Positions 8,810 through 17,433 of a DNA stretch of 64,000 nt are shown here, in pieces. The DNA lies in assembly GCF_002443295.1 (NCBI RefSeq), contig NZ_BAOS01000029.1, positions 62,001 through 126,000 on the forward strand, in the 5' to 3' direction. Position numbers and translations under genes: made by a program. Numbering within the stretch: the stretch's first letter is position 1; every line of letters starts with the position of its first letter. This DNA is from Candidatus Scalindua japonica. Lineage in GTDB: Bacteria > Planctomycetota > Brocadiia > Brocadiales > Scalinduaceae. Under the pieces are notes generated by a model. That model did no database searches. It was not told where the DNA came from and saw nothing but the letters and a program-made list of their open reading frames with translations.

Positions 8810-10222
8810 ATGAGCCAATTGAAGAATGTATGTACAGAAAGAAAGAATGCCATCAAGTTTCTCACAGGTTCTGATCCTTCGTATATAGAAAACTTGGGCA
8901 AAAAACTCCTGATACCGGCTTTTAGAAGAGCGGCAACAAAGATGCCTGCTTATGCTAAACTTTTAAATGATAAAGGGATTAATCAGAAAGATATTAACAC
9001 TATTGATGATTTTCAAGAAAAAGTCCCATTTTTTACAAAAAAAGACTTCTTTGTTGATACACCTATGGAAGAGCTATGTGTTGACAAGAACATTCAGTCT
9101 TTAAAATTGGCTGTAACCAGTTCGGGATTCTCTGGAGTATTCTCTTTAGGTATGAGTACTGAACAAGATCAAAATCAAAGCATTTTTGCAGTTGATACAC
9201 TTCTTGAATATCTCATAAATATTTCAGAAAAAAAAACGTTTTTGATCAATTGCGTTCCTATGGGAGTAAAAATTCCAACTAGCCTACCAATAGCTGAAGT
9301 AAGTGTAAGGAGCGATATGGCCCTGGCGCTAATTAATAAATTTACTCCATATTTTGAGCAGATTCTTATAATAGGCGATCCACATTTTTTAAAAAAAATT
9401 ATTGAAGATGGCTTGGAACAAGGGTTAGATTGGAAAAATTTATCAGTCAATTTTATTACTGGTGAAGATTGGTTTTCAGAAAATTTTCGTTTATATTTAG
9501 CTGATCTTCTAGAAATTGACTTTAATCGTTCTGATAGTGGTTTTTTTGGAGCAAATTTTGGGATAGCCGAATTGGATTTAAGCCTTTTTCATGAAAGCAT
9601 TTATACAATTCGTTTGCGCCAGGAATTACAAAAGAATACACGTTTAAGAGAAAAGATTTTTGGGAAAAACACAAAAATTATTCCCCTCATCTTTCAATAT
9701 TATCCACATAAAGTTTTTCTTGAAACTACACAGGAAAATGAGCTTCTTTTTTCAATGCTTAACCCTGATATTCTTATGCCTCTGATCCGCTATAATAGCC
9801 AGGATCAAGGTGCTATTCGATCATATGAAGAAGTTAAAAAGATTTTAACAGAAGAAAATTGCCAGCATCTTATTCCAGACCTTAAACTTCCTTTAGTGAG
9901 TGTTACTGGAAGGTCAGGCAGATCTTTGACCGTTCATGGAAAGACAGTAACGCCTGAAGAGATAAAAGAGGGATTGTATAGTGATTATGAGGTCGCATTT
10001 TTAACAACAGGTTATTTCAAATTAAGTCAAATGGCTGACAATGAAGGAAAAATTGAGATACAACTTAAAAAGGGTGTGATGAAAACTGCGGAGTTAAAGA
10101 CAAGGTTTACGAAGGCTCTTTTAAAGCATGTCGATGCGGACATTGAAATTCATTTTTATGATTACCAGGATTTTCCTTATGGAATGGATTTGGATTACGA
10201 AAGAAAATTCAAATGTATTTAA
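8810..10222 (+). CDS. PaaK-like adenylate-forming ligase
   Basis: This 470-residue protein resembles the phenylacetate-CoA ligase branch of the ANL (adenylate-forming) superfamily. Seen in the sequence: an N-terminal helical region with AFRRAATKMPAYAKLL and VPFFTKKDFF, a nucleotide-binding loop VTSSGFSG (residues 102-109) standing for the usual SSG(T/S)TG, LMPLIRYNSQDQGAI (the RY and acidic residues near the ATP ribose) and a C-terminal VSVTGRSGRSLTVHGK hinge. Such enzymes activate a carboxylate as AMP ester and pass it to CoA, an amine or a carrier. The substrate is unknown. It is the second gene of the cluster. Confidence 0.75.
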   Translation: MSQLKNVCTERKNAIKFLTGSDPSYIENLGKKLLIPAFRRAATKMPAYAKLLNDKGINQKDINTIDDFQEKVPFFTKKDFFVDTPMEELCVDKNIQSLKLAVTSSGFSGVFSLGMSTEQDQNQSIFAVDTLLEYLINISEKKTFLINCVPMGVKIPTSLPIAEVSVRSDMALALINKFTPYFEQILIIGDPHFLKKIIEDGLEQGLDWKNLSVNFITGEDWFSENFRLYLADLLEIDFNRSDSGFFGANFGIAELDLSLFHESIYTIRLRQELQKNTRLREKIFGKNTKIIPLIFQYYPHKVFLETTQENELLFSMLNPDILMPLIRYNSQDQGAIRSYEEVKKILTEENCQHLIPDLKLPLVSVTGRSGRSLTVHGKTVTPEEIKEGLYSDYEVAFLTTGYFKLSQMADNEGKIEIQLKKGVMKTAELKTRFTKALLKHVDADIEIHFYDYQDFPYGMDLDYERKFKCI

Positions 10223-10259
10223 AAGTATTGAAATTTTAATTTTAAACTAGGATAATATA

Positions 10260-11141
10260 ATGAAAATTGTGAATGCCCATGTTCATATGATTGAACTGGA
10301 AAAAATGGTAAAAAAAAATGCAGGTCATAAAGTTCCTGGTGGTATATCAGTTTTACAGGACATAGAAGCCACGATGCCTCTCCTGTCTCCCGAAGTCTTA
10401 ATTGGTCAAATGGAAGATGCAGGGGTTTCTCAGTCAGTTCTTTATGCCGTAGATGCCCCTATAGTTTATTCCTCTAATGAGTATGTACAAACCCTCTGTG
10501 CGCAGTTCCCCGATCGTCTTATGGGTTTTGCCTCAGTGAATCCCAATGATAAGGATGCTGTTGAGAGGCTTGATAAAGCGGTTAATGAACAGGGGCTGCG
10601 CGGACTTAAACTGCACCCCCCTCTACAAAATTTCTTCCCTAATAATGAGTCTGTTTTTCCGATTTACGAAAAGGCAGTTGAATTAAAAATCCCGGTTGTT
10701 TTTCACGTTGGGACGACTCCATTTGGAAGCCTGGCACGCCTATCACAAGCAAACCCTATTCTTATAGATGATGTCGCAGTGGAATTTCCGGATTTAAGGA
10801 TTATGTTAACTCATCTTGGCACACTTTCCCACTTAGAGGCGTTCATGGTAGTTGAAAAGAACCCAAATGTTTATATTGATACTTCCGCCTATCTATATGA
10901 AATTAAGGAGCTCCTTACCATGAACCTTATTACGCGATTGGGACCTCATAAAATTATTTTTGGAACAGATTATCCCATGCCTTATGCCGGCTTGATCCAT
11001 CAAATGAAAGATTTTGTAGAGTGTTTGAAAGGTTTAAACCTTACTGAAGATATTTTAGAAGGTATCTTTTATAAAAATTTTGAAACTTTTATGAATTATG
11101 AATCTTCGAATGAAGACATAGATTTTCAACAATTCATATGA
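10260..11141 (+). CDS. Amidohydrolase family 2 (metal-dependent TIM-barrel hydrolase)
   Basis: This 293-residue protein has the layout of amidohydrolase-2/ACMSD-like enzymes: NAHVHMIE with the N-terminal HxH, LRGLKLHPPLQNFFP, VVFHVGTTP, IMLTHLGT and the C-terminal metal aspartate in IFGTDYPMPYAG. Members decarboxylate or hydrolyse cyclic or aromatic carboxylates. The gene starts 37 bases after the ligase, so they are probably co-transcribed. The third member of the unrecognised cluster. Confidence 0.85.
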   Translation: MKIVNAHVHMIELEKMVKKNAGHKVPGGISVLQDIEATMPLLSPEVLIGQMEDAGVSQSVLYAVDAPIVYSSNEYVQTLCAQFPDRLMGFASVNPNDKDAVERLDKAVNEQGLRGLKLHPPLQNFFPNNESVFPIYEKAVELKIPVVFHVGTTPFGSLARLSQANPILIDDVAVEFPDLRIMLTHLGTLSHLEAFMVVEKNPNVYIDTSAYLYEIKELLTMNLITRLGPHKIIFGTDYPMPYAGLIHQMKDFVECLKGLNLTEDILEGIFYKNFETFMNYESSNEDIDFQQFI

Positions 11142-11251
11142 ATTTGAATAAGATAAATTATTTGTTATAGCTCGCGAAAATTTTTATTCACGTGTAAATT
11201 TTATGTTGGATCAACTAAAACTCACAAACTACAGAAAAAAGGAGAAATTTT

Positions 11252-12076
11252 ATGTGGTCTGAGTACTACAAAAACATTGCAAACAGAAATATTGGACTTT
11301 TAAATAAAGAGCAACAAGAAGAATTAAAAGGATCATGTGTTGCGGTATGTGGAGTTGGAGGATTAGGTGGTGTGATTTCAGAAATATTAGCTCGGACTGG
11401 AATAGAGTCTTTTAAATTGCTTGACAATGGAAAATTTGAGCCAACGAATTTAAATCGTCAGATATATTCTTTTAATGATACAAATGACTGTTACAAAATT
11501 GATGTGACTGAAGAATATCTCAAAAAAATTAATCCTGATATTAAGATAGTGAAAGAACTGGAAATAACAGAAGAAAATGTTGACAATTTCCTTGAAGGTG
11601 TAGATGTCATAGCCTTATCGATTGACTCAGTCTTACCTGTTCTTATATTGAGCAGGGCAGCAAGAAGATTAAATATTCCACTTGTTGAGGGTTGGGCAGT
11701 TGTTTTTGGTAATGTCAGAGTTTTTAATGATCAAACCCCATCTGTTGAGGAGATGTATAAATTCCCAACTATTGGAAGAGAGATATCTAGCATTACAGAA
11801 GAAGAAGCCCGGAAATTGATGTATCAATCTGTTTTAAGCTTGGAAACAATTGATGGTCTGCTAGAGCATTATCCCGAATCAGCATTTAAACGTCTACAAG
11901 AAAAAGGTGAAGGGACAACCTTAGCGCCTATGGTCTGGATGACATGTGTGATGATGGCCTTAGAAGTTTTCAAGATTATTTTGAATTGGGGCAAAATTGC
12001 CTTAGCACCTAACTATGCAGTCTATGATGGTATTAATCATCAAATAAGAAACCAACAGAACAATATCGATGAGTGA
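11252..12076 (+). CDS. E1-like ThiF/MoeB family adenylyltransferase
   Basis: The 274-residue protein has the Rossmann ATP site of E1-like enzymes: CGVGGLGGVISEILARTG (residues 33-50), LLDNGKFEPTNLNRQ with the arginine that contacts ATP, and IALSIDS where the Mg-binding aspartate normally sits. It adenylates a carboxyl group, usually the C-terminal glycine of a ThiS/MoaD-like protein or, in MccB-type enzymes, a peptide. The two CxxC zinc pairs of MoeB and ThiF are absent, and no ubiquitin-like partner is encoded nearby, which favours an unusual substrate. It is preceded by AAAAAAGGAG and overlaps the next gene by eight bases, so the two are translationally coupled. Confidence 0.85.
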   Translation: MWSEYYKNIANRNIGLLNKEQQEELKGSCVAVCGVGGLGGVISEILARTGIESFKLLDNGKFEPTNLNRQIYSFNDTNDCYKIDVTEEYLKKINPDIKIVKELEITEENVDNFLEGVDVIALSIDSVLPVLILSRAARRLNIPLVEGWAVVFGNVRVFNDQTPSVEEMYKFPTIGREISSITEEEARKLMYQSVLSLETIDGLLEHYPESAFKRLQEKGEGTTLAPMVWMTCVMMALEVFKIILNWGKIALAPNYAVYDGINHQIRNQQNNIDE

Positions 12077-13415
12077 GCAAACCAACACCGAGAATTTTTT
12101 TTTACGCCTACATCGCCTTGGATTAATTCGTCCCTTTATTCGTTTCTCTCTTCGCCTGCGTAAAGTAATTCTTCAAGGGGTTCATTACAATACTGATATG
12201 GTGACAAATCAGCTTACGTATGTTGACTTTGTCACCGATTCGTTCAAAGAGCGTACTCTTCCCCAACACGACTTTCAATCCAAAAGCGCCTTTGAGGCTT
12301 CGTTTATTTCCTTAGCCGATACCTTTCATCAATTGTTTGGATATCGATACTCCCTTCCTGTTTCCCAGGGAAGAAGCGCTGAGTTGATTCTGGCCAAGGT
12401 GCTTGTAAAACCTGGAATGGTTATTCCAAATAACCTTCTTTTTATATCAACAAGCTATCATCAGACATTGGCCGGAGCTGAACTCATAGAAATACCTGTA
12501 GTTGAGGCCTACGATCTTATTAGCGACTCACCTTTCAAAGGAAACATTGATACTAAGCAATTAGAGGTGGTGATTCGTAAGTATGGGAAAGAAAAGATCC
12601 CTTATGTACTGATAGAGACCGCGGTGAATGCCTCCGGAGGTCACCCTGTCTCAATGGAAAACATTAAAAATGCCTATAATATTACCAAAGAGCATAATAT
12701 CCCTTTAATATTAGACGCATGTAGATTGCTTGATAACGCCTGTTTGATACGGCAAAGAGAGCAAGGTTATTCTCACAAATCACTTAAAGAGATAGTCATG
12801 GAGTTCTGCTCATACACGGATGGCTGTGTGATGAGTGCGTCAAAAAACTACTATATTGATACCGGAGGGTTTATTGCAACTAATATCGAACAGCTATTTA
12901 ATCAGTTTATGGATGTCGTTATGGTGTATGGAGACGGTCTTTCAGTCAGGGCCAAGGGAAAACTAAATACAGCGATCAAATACCCTTTTAAAAACGAACG
13001 AATTATTAATGACCGGGTAAATATAACTTCTTATCTGTGGAAAAAACTTGAAGAAGCAGGAGTTCCTGTCGTTAGACCTGCTGCAGCATGTGCGGTTTTT
13101 ATAGACACATATCAACTTTCTGAATACATCGCCCCTGATCAATTTCCAGAGAAATCTTTTCTTGTCCACCTTTATCTGAAATCAGGTATTCTCGGAAGTG
13201 AGAATTTGATAACAACGGGACAAGGCAGGAAAGGAATCAGAATGGTACGGTTTGCATTACCATTAAGAAGCTATAAAATTCGTCATATGAACTATGTAGC
13301 CAAACATATTATCCAGGCATGGAAAGAGAGAAAACAGATAAAAGGGTTGAAAAAGACTTACGCGGCTCCATGTCAAAGCGGACAATTCATGGCACAATAC
13401 CAGATTATTGAATAA
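12069..13415 (+). CDS. Tryptophanase/tyrosine phenol-lyase family PLP enzyme
   Basis: The 448-residue protein shows the beta-eliminating lyase layout: PVSQGRSAE (phosphate-binding loop; PTHQGRGAE in tryptophanase), ETAVNASGGHPVSM, LDACRLLDNA (the aspartate that contacts the PLP ring nitrogen) and TDGCVMSASKN with the likely PLP lysine at residue 259, followed by TGGF. Classical members cleave tryptophan or tyrosine to indole or phenol, pyruvate and ammonia. The active-site neighbourhood (SASKN for SGKKD) is clearly diverged, so the substrate may differ. It overlaps the E1-like gene and ends the cluster. Confidence 0.83.
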   Translation: MSEQTNTENFFLRLHRLGLIRPFIRFSLRLRKVILQGVHYNTDMVTNQLTYVDFVTDSFKERTLPQHDFQSKSAFEASFISLADTFHQLFGYRYSLPVSQGRSAELILAKVLVKPGMVIPNNLLFISTSYHQTLAGAELIEIPVVEAYDLISDSPFKGNIDTKQLEVVIRKYGKEKIPYVLIETAVNASGGHPVSMENIKNAYNITKEHNIPLILDACRLLDNACLIRQREQGYSHKSLKEIVMEFCSYTDGCVMSASKNYYIDTGGFIATNIEQLFNQFMDVVMVYGDGLSVRAKGKLNTAIKYPFKNERIINDRVNITSYLWKKLEEAGVPVVRPAAACAVFIDTYQLSEYIAPDQFPEKSFLVHLYLKSGILGSENLITTGQGRKGIRMVRFALPLRSYKIRHMNYVAKHIIQAWKERKQIKGLKKTYAAPCQSGQFMAQYQIIE

Positions 13416-13426
13416 TGGATATACAA

Positions 13427-14212
13427 TTGAAACTTAAAGAAAAACACGCTATTGAGTTTTTAGGCATCTCTGGTATTACATTTGACTCATGGTATGCCTC
13501 AACAAAAACACCTGGAATACATCGACTATAAAGAAAAAATCTTTTTCTCTGAAATAAAATCTAATAGAAATATCTTCATGTGCCATCCTGCAAAGAAGAT
13601 CCATTGTGTGGTCAAACCAGATGAGCTTGTCACCCTTATCAAAAAGTATTATTGAGGCACAAGGTACAATACGTTAAACGTATAAATCAGGGTGGTAGTG
13701 GATTTTCATATTAAACGTACTCGTTCGAAGCTAAAACTAAAGATTGTAAGATCCCCCATTAAATTCGTAGTAGTCTTTGGCCAACGGAATAAGGATCACG
13801 ACAAAAAATATTATATCCTCATTACGGATCAACTGTAAGCATATACCGGAACTATTATAAAAAACTACTTACTCAGATGTGGTATTGAGTATTGTTTCAA
13901 GGAACTAAAAGATATATTCTGCCTTGACCACTATCAAGTCAGAAATATTGACAAAATTGAAAGATACTGGAAACTATATCTCTGATTGCATGGGCTCTCA
14001 CTTACTGGACAAAACAAAACGTGTATCTTGATAAAATCTTCGCAACTAAGCCTGTTGGCTTTAACGAATTTAAGCAAGCTATCAACTCCTTGCTTGAATT
14101 TTCTGCGGCCAGTGAACTTTCAAAGAATGCAACACTTGCCAACGGGTATTTCGGAATAAAATCGGCCAGGGGTGGAAAAAAATTGCCACCTGACATTTTT
14201 TTAACAAAGTAA
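13427..14212 (+). pseudogene. Decayed DDE-type transposase (IS4-like)
   Basis: Successive fragments in different plus-strand frames assemble into one transposase: GISGITFDSWYAS (about 13463-13501), then PQQKHLEYIDYKEKIFF to a stop near 13656, then VDFHIKRTRSKLKLK to KKYYILITDQL, then NYLLRCGIEYCFKELKD to WKLYL, and last IAWALTYWTKQNVYLDK to the stop at 14212. Motifs such as TFDSWYAS and the C-terminal IE.CFKELKD...H.QVR helix are typical of IS4/IS701-like transposases. At least four frame breaks or stops make it inactive. I could not define terminal repeats or a target duplication. Confidence 0.8.
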
Positions 14213-14345
14213 TGTTAAAAACAAAAAATCTAAGCAAAATCTTCCAATTGTAAAATAAATTTAAAAAAAATTGGAATACTCCCCTTGTCACCGGTGTGAT
14301 AAGCTTTAACAATTCTCTGGTTTTTGTGTATTTACCAAAAGGGTG

Positions 14346-15005
14346 TTAAGCAGCTATTCTTGCTCGGTTCCACATATCCACTGTCCTTCTATAATGTTTT
14401 AGATATAGGGAATTTTGTTTTTCCAGTTCTTCAATATTTTGTAATTCAATCACTAATGCCACTCCATGCCCAAACTCAGGATGAGACATATTTTTTTGAC
14501 TCACTTTAAAACCTAGACGAACAAAAAATGGTACATTTTCAGGTATACAATCAATAAAAGAATACATAATATTGTCTTCTGATTGTTGGGTTAATGTCGC
14601 ACACGCAAGCTTAAACGCGATATTTGAAGACCTAAAGTCCTTTCTGACAATAAACTTTGTAGAAATAGAAGAATCAAAATATGAGCTATTAGCGAATTCA
14701 TGCATTTTGTATAGCTCAGGATAGTATCCTAAATCAGAGTGCTTAGTATAATTGGTTAAAAGCGTGCCAATAGCTTCGTTATTTTTAAATACTCCATATA
14801 AATGTCCAGTGTTGTCTAAAGGGTCTTTGAGTATTTTTAATTTATGGTCAGCATGCGGTTGTTCATATTTAAGATCCTTTATATATACAGAATATCTTAG
14901 TTTATAAAGTTGGTAAACTTCATCTTGTTGCTGCTCTGTAAGAGGTTTAGAGATATCGTATTTTTTAATCTCTAACTTGCTTTTGTGTCCATTATTGTTG
15001 AGCAT
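14346..15005 (-). CDS. PEP-CTERM/exosortase-associated N-acyltransferase (GNAT fold)
   Basis: The start at 15005 is chosen because AAGGGAAGGAG lies just upstream of that ATG; an earlier in-frame start at 15041 has none. The 219-residue protein resembles the acyltransferase that accompanies exosortase systems and the related N-acyl amino acid synthases (FeeM-like, GNAT superfamily): VYQLYKLRYSVYIKDL, IGTLLTNYTKHSD, KFIVRKDFRSSNIAFKLAC (acyl-CoA/ACP-binding region) and CIPENVPFFVRLGF. It probably transfers a fatty acyl chain from acyl-ACP to an amine such as an amino acid. A damaged copy in the same orientation lies at 6322-6800, so the five-gene cluster sits between the two copies. Confidence 0.72.
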   Translation of the reverse strand: MLNNNGHKSKLEIKKYDISKPLTEQQQDEVYQLYKLRYSVYIKDLKYEQPHADHKLKILKDPLDNTGHLYGVFKNNEAIGTLLTNYTKHSDLGYYPELYKMHEFANSSYFDSSISTKFIVRKDFRSSNIAFKLACATLTQQSEDNIMYSFIDCIPENVPFFVRLGFKVSQKNMSHPEFGHGVALVIELQNIEELEKQNSLYLKHYRRTVDMWNRARIAA

Positions 15006-15399
15006 AACATTCTCCTTCCCTTTAAACTTAAATAGATACATTAAAACAAAAATTACTAATTAATAAATGGATTTTATGCTTTTTCGCTTTTTAATAAAAA
15101 CTGCTTAACGTTAGTTGGTTAAAGCAATTGTAATGCCATTGTGTGTTAATTAACCATAAGGCACATGCCAGGCAGAGCTTAGTACAATTTGACAGCTTTG
15201 TTTTCTACCGGAATTATATATCAGTATGGGGCATATTTAGTTGTTATAAACCAAAAATTGACCCATTCTGGGGAACTTCGGTTTTAGAAAGAGATGGATA
15301 GGCATCTCAATTTAATATTGAGATAATACTTATCAAGTTGCTTTCCATCCGTTGTCAGAAGATGCACATCAAACATCTGTATCTTCTTGAACTTTTCTA
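15006..15399. other. Non-coding stretch between the acyltransferase and the PHP-ATPase
   Basis: No gene seen. It must contain the promoter of the acyltransferase (minus strand) and the 3' end of the neighbouring gene's message; nothing distinctive stands out. Confidence 0.4.
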
Positions 15400-17433
15400 T
15401 TAACGCCCTTGGTGTAAACCCAGGTGATAGTGGCCTGATCTTTTGTCATAAGAGGAGACTCCTCCTTCCAGGATATTTATCACTTCATCTTTTTTATCAC
15501 TTTTTTCGATCGAAAATCCTGAAGTAATTTTGGTCTTAGTAATAGACTTTGGTTCGAGTAAAATAAAGTTTTCTGGATCGGAATTCACCGCAATCGTAGG
15601 GTTCGAAGTGAACAGGATGATCTGCCTGAAGTCCTTATGTTTTATAATTATGGGGACTAAGAAATCCGATATATCTATGTTGTCTATACTCTCTTCAGGG
15701 GAGTCGATTATGACTGGGCCGAATCGGTCATTCATGATAATCATCATAATCATAACCGTTCTTTTCAGACTTCTTCTCAGTTTTTGAAATTCCATTCGTC
15801 TGGTTTCCCCTTTTTTCCAGTTTATATTCAGGAATAGCTTTAAGTGGCCATTTTTCTCTAGAAACAGAAGTTCCTCTTTTTTTGGATCGAGGAAACCAGA
15901 AGTTGTATATTTTTCATTGAATTTTTTAATACCCTCTTTTTTATCAACACCAAAGTTATTTACTAAAAATTCTTCCAGCTTTTTTCTCGATGCAATAATC
16001 TCGTTTATTCTATCAGGGTTATAAAAATTTACTTTAACAGGTGATTTTTGCCAATTGTCAATATTATCTTTTCTTAAAATTTTGCCGTCATCTGTACTCG
16101 TGAAGAGGAACGGATCATCACCGTTATTGTTTCTGGTAAAACATTTATAAGAGGATTTTGCATCTTTCATTATCTCTACAAATAGTTTAACCTTGCTGCC
16201 TGGTTTGATAAAATCTTTATTTACCGCACTTTTCATGGCTTGACATATATTGCTTTTGCCAGTCTCCTTTTTGCCGGTTATACAGTTTAAATGCCTGTTA
16301 AAGCGGACAAGTTGTTTACCAAACTGTTTGCTGTCAATTTCAACTCCATAAACAAACAGGCCGGATTGGACAGGGCTAAAGGTAGTTGAAATTCTCACCC
16401 TTGTGGAAGGATTGTGAATACAATTTTCCAGTCCTTCAAAAGAGGGTTCCGTCATTTTTACATAGGCATACCTTTTTCCAATGGTTTTGTAGTCATGTGC
16501 GTCTGATCCCTGAAAATAAGCGAGCGGCGTAAGATTTTTTTTTCTTCTTAATGAGTCAATCAAATTTTTTACACTTACTTTAAGTGTCTTGTCTAATTTA
16601 GAAAATTTTCCAGGGTTAACGATTTCTACTGCGGACAGGTTTTTATTGTAAAACACGTTTTTCATAGCACCACTTTTTAGTTTATATAATTGCAGTGTGG
16701 CCTGGTCACTACCATCTATATGGGCGAGGCATGGTATTCCTCCTTTCCTTTTGATCAAATTAACCGCATCAATTAGGCTCCGTTTTCCTACCTTGGGATT
16801 CTTCCCCCATTCTTCGATTTTAAATCCGATTTCATTGAGTAGTTGGCAGATAATAAAGTGGTTAGAACGGCGTGGTGTCGTGGGTGGAAAAACTGCAAGG
16901 ATGTGTACACCCGTACAGCTTATTTCCACACTCGGTAAAATGGTTAATACTATTTTACCGGCCTTTTCATTTGCTTTTTGTGCAGCGTCGTCGATAATTT
17001 CGTACCATGTTGGCGCTGTTAAATCCATTGTCTTTTTTGTGGACTCAGGGTATGCCCATATCGTCCCAATGCTATTATGGTCGCTTATTGCTACGAGAGA
17101 AAGGTTTTCTTCAAGGAATCTTTGAATAATTTTTTCAGCAACTTCTCGTGAATTGAACAAAATATCATTCTGCTTCTGTTTTATATTCTTATAATACGTC
17201 TGTTCGTTGCCTTTTTTAGGAGGGTATTTAATATTGTAAGGATTAAAGTTGTACTTATTTCTCCCTCGGGCATCTTCTGATGCAGGGGTATGAAAATGAA
17301 GATCTGCTTTGAAAAACCTTGCTCCTATTGGGCGCTTACTCATTTCGAGAAAGCTTTTATTTATTTCATTTTCCAGTTTCATTGTGAAGTTTTTGGCAAA
17401 ACAAAATTTATTATAATACGACGCCAGGGTCAC
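15400..17433 (-). CDS. PHP domain plus ABC-type ATPase (TrlF-like), probably damaged
   Basis: The 677-residue product has an N-terminal PHP domain (residues 40-345: KADLHFHTPAS, LVAISDHNS, PSVEIS, GIPCLAHIDGSD, YFQGSDAHD) and an SMC/RecF-like ATPase with P-loop GKKETGKS (387-394) and Walker B VIIDSPEES (574-582). This is the TrlF-like architecture, associated with nucleic-acid processing and found in defence contexts. Two oddities: the stretch between the ATPase halves (about 500-550) is far shorter than I expect for the family, and where the ABC signature (LS-G-Q) should stand the sequence reads LRRSLKRT (552-559). I suspect an internal deletion with loss of function, although the frame is open. 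The true start may be Met18 or Met31. Confidence 0.7.
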   Translation of the reverse strand: MTLASYYNKFCFAKNFTMKLENEINKSFLEMSKRPIGARFFKADLHFHTPASEDARGRNKYNFNPYNIKYPPKKGNEQTYYKNIKQKQNDILFNSREVAEKIIQRFLEENLSLVAISDHNSIGTIWAYPESTKKTMDLTAPTWYEIIDDAAQKANEKAGKIVLTILPSVEISCTGVHILAVFPPTTPRRSNHFIICQLLNEIGFKIEEWGKNPKVGKRSLIDAVNLIKRKGGIPCLAHIDGSDQATLQLYKLKSGAMKNVFYNKNLSAVEIVNPGKFSKLDKTLKVSVKNLIDSLRRKKNLTPLAYFQGSDAHDYKTIGKRYAYVKMTEPSFEGLENCIHNPSTRVRISTTFSPVQSGLFVYGVEIDSKQFGKQLVRFNRHLNCITGKKETGKSNICQAMKSAVNKDFIKPGSKVKLFVEIMKDAKSSYKCFTRNNNGDDPFLFTSTDDGKILRKDNIDNWQKSPVKVNFYNPDRINEIIASRKKLEEFLVNNFGVDKKEGIKKFNEKYTTSGFLDPKKEELLFLEKNGHLKLFLNINWKKGETRRMEFQKLRRSLKRTVMIMMIIMNDRFGPVIIDSPEESIDNIDISDFLVPIIIKHKDFRQIILFTSNPTIAVNSDPENFILLEPKSITKTKITSGFSIEKSDKKDEVINILEGGVSSYDKRSGHYHLGLHQGR

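Noticed and set aside
15530-17125. Plus-strand ORFs opposite the PHP-ATPase (15530-15787, 16697-17125)
   Set aside because: They are antisense shadows; the minus strand carries clear PHP and ATPase motifs.
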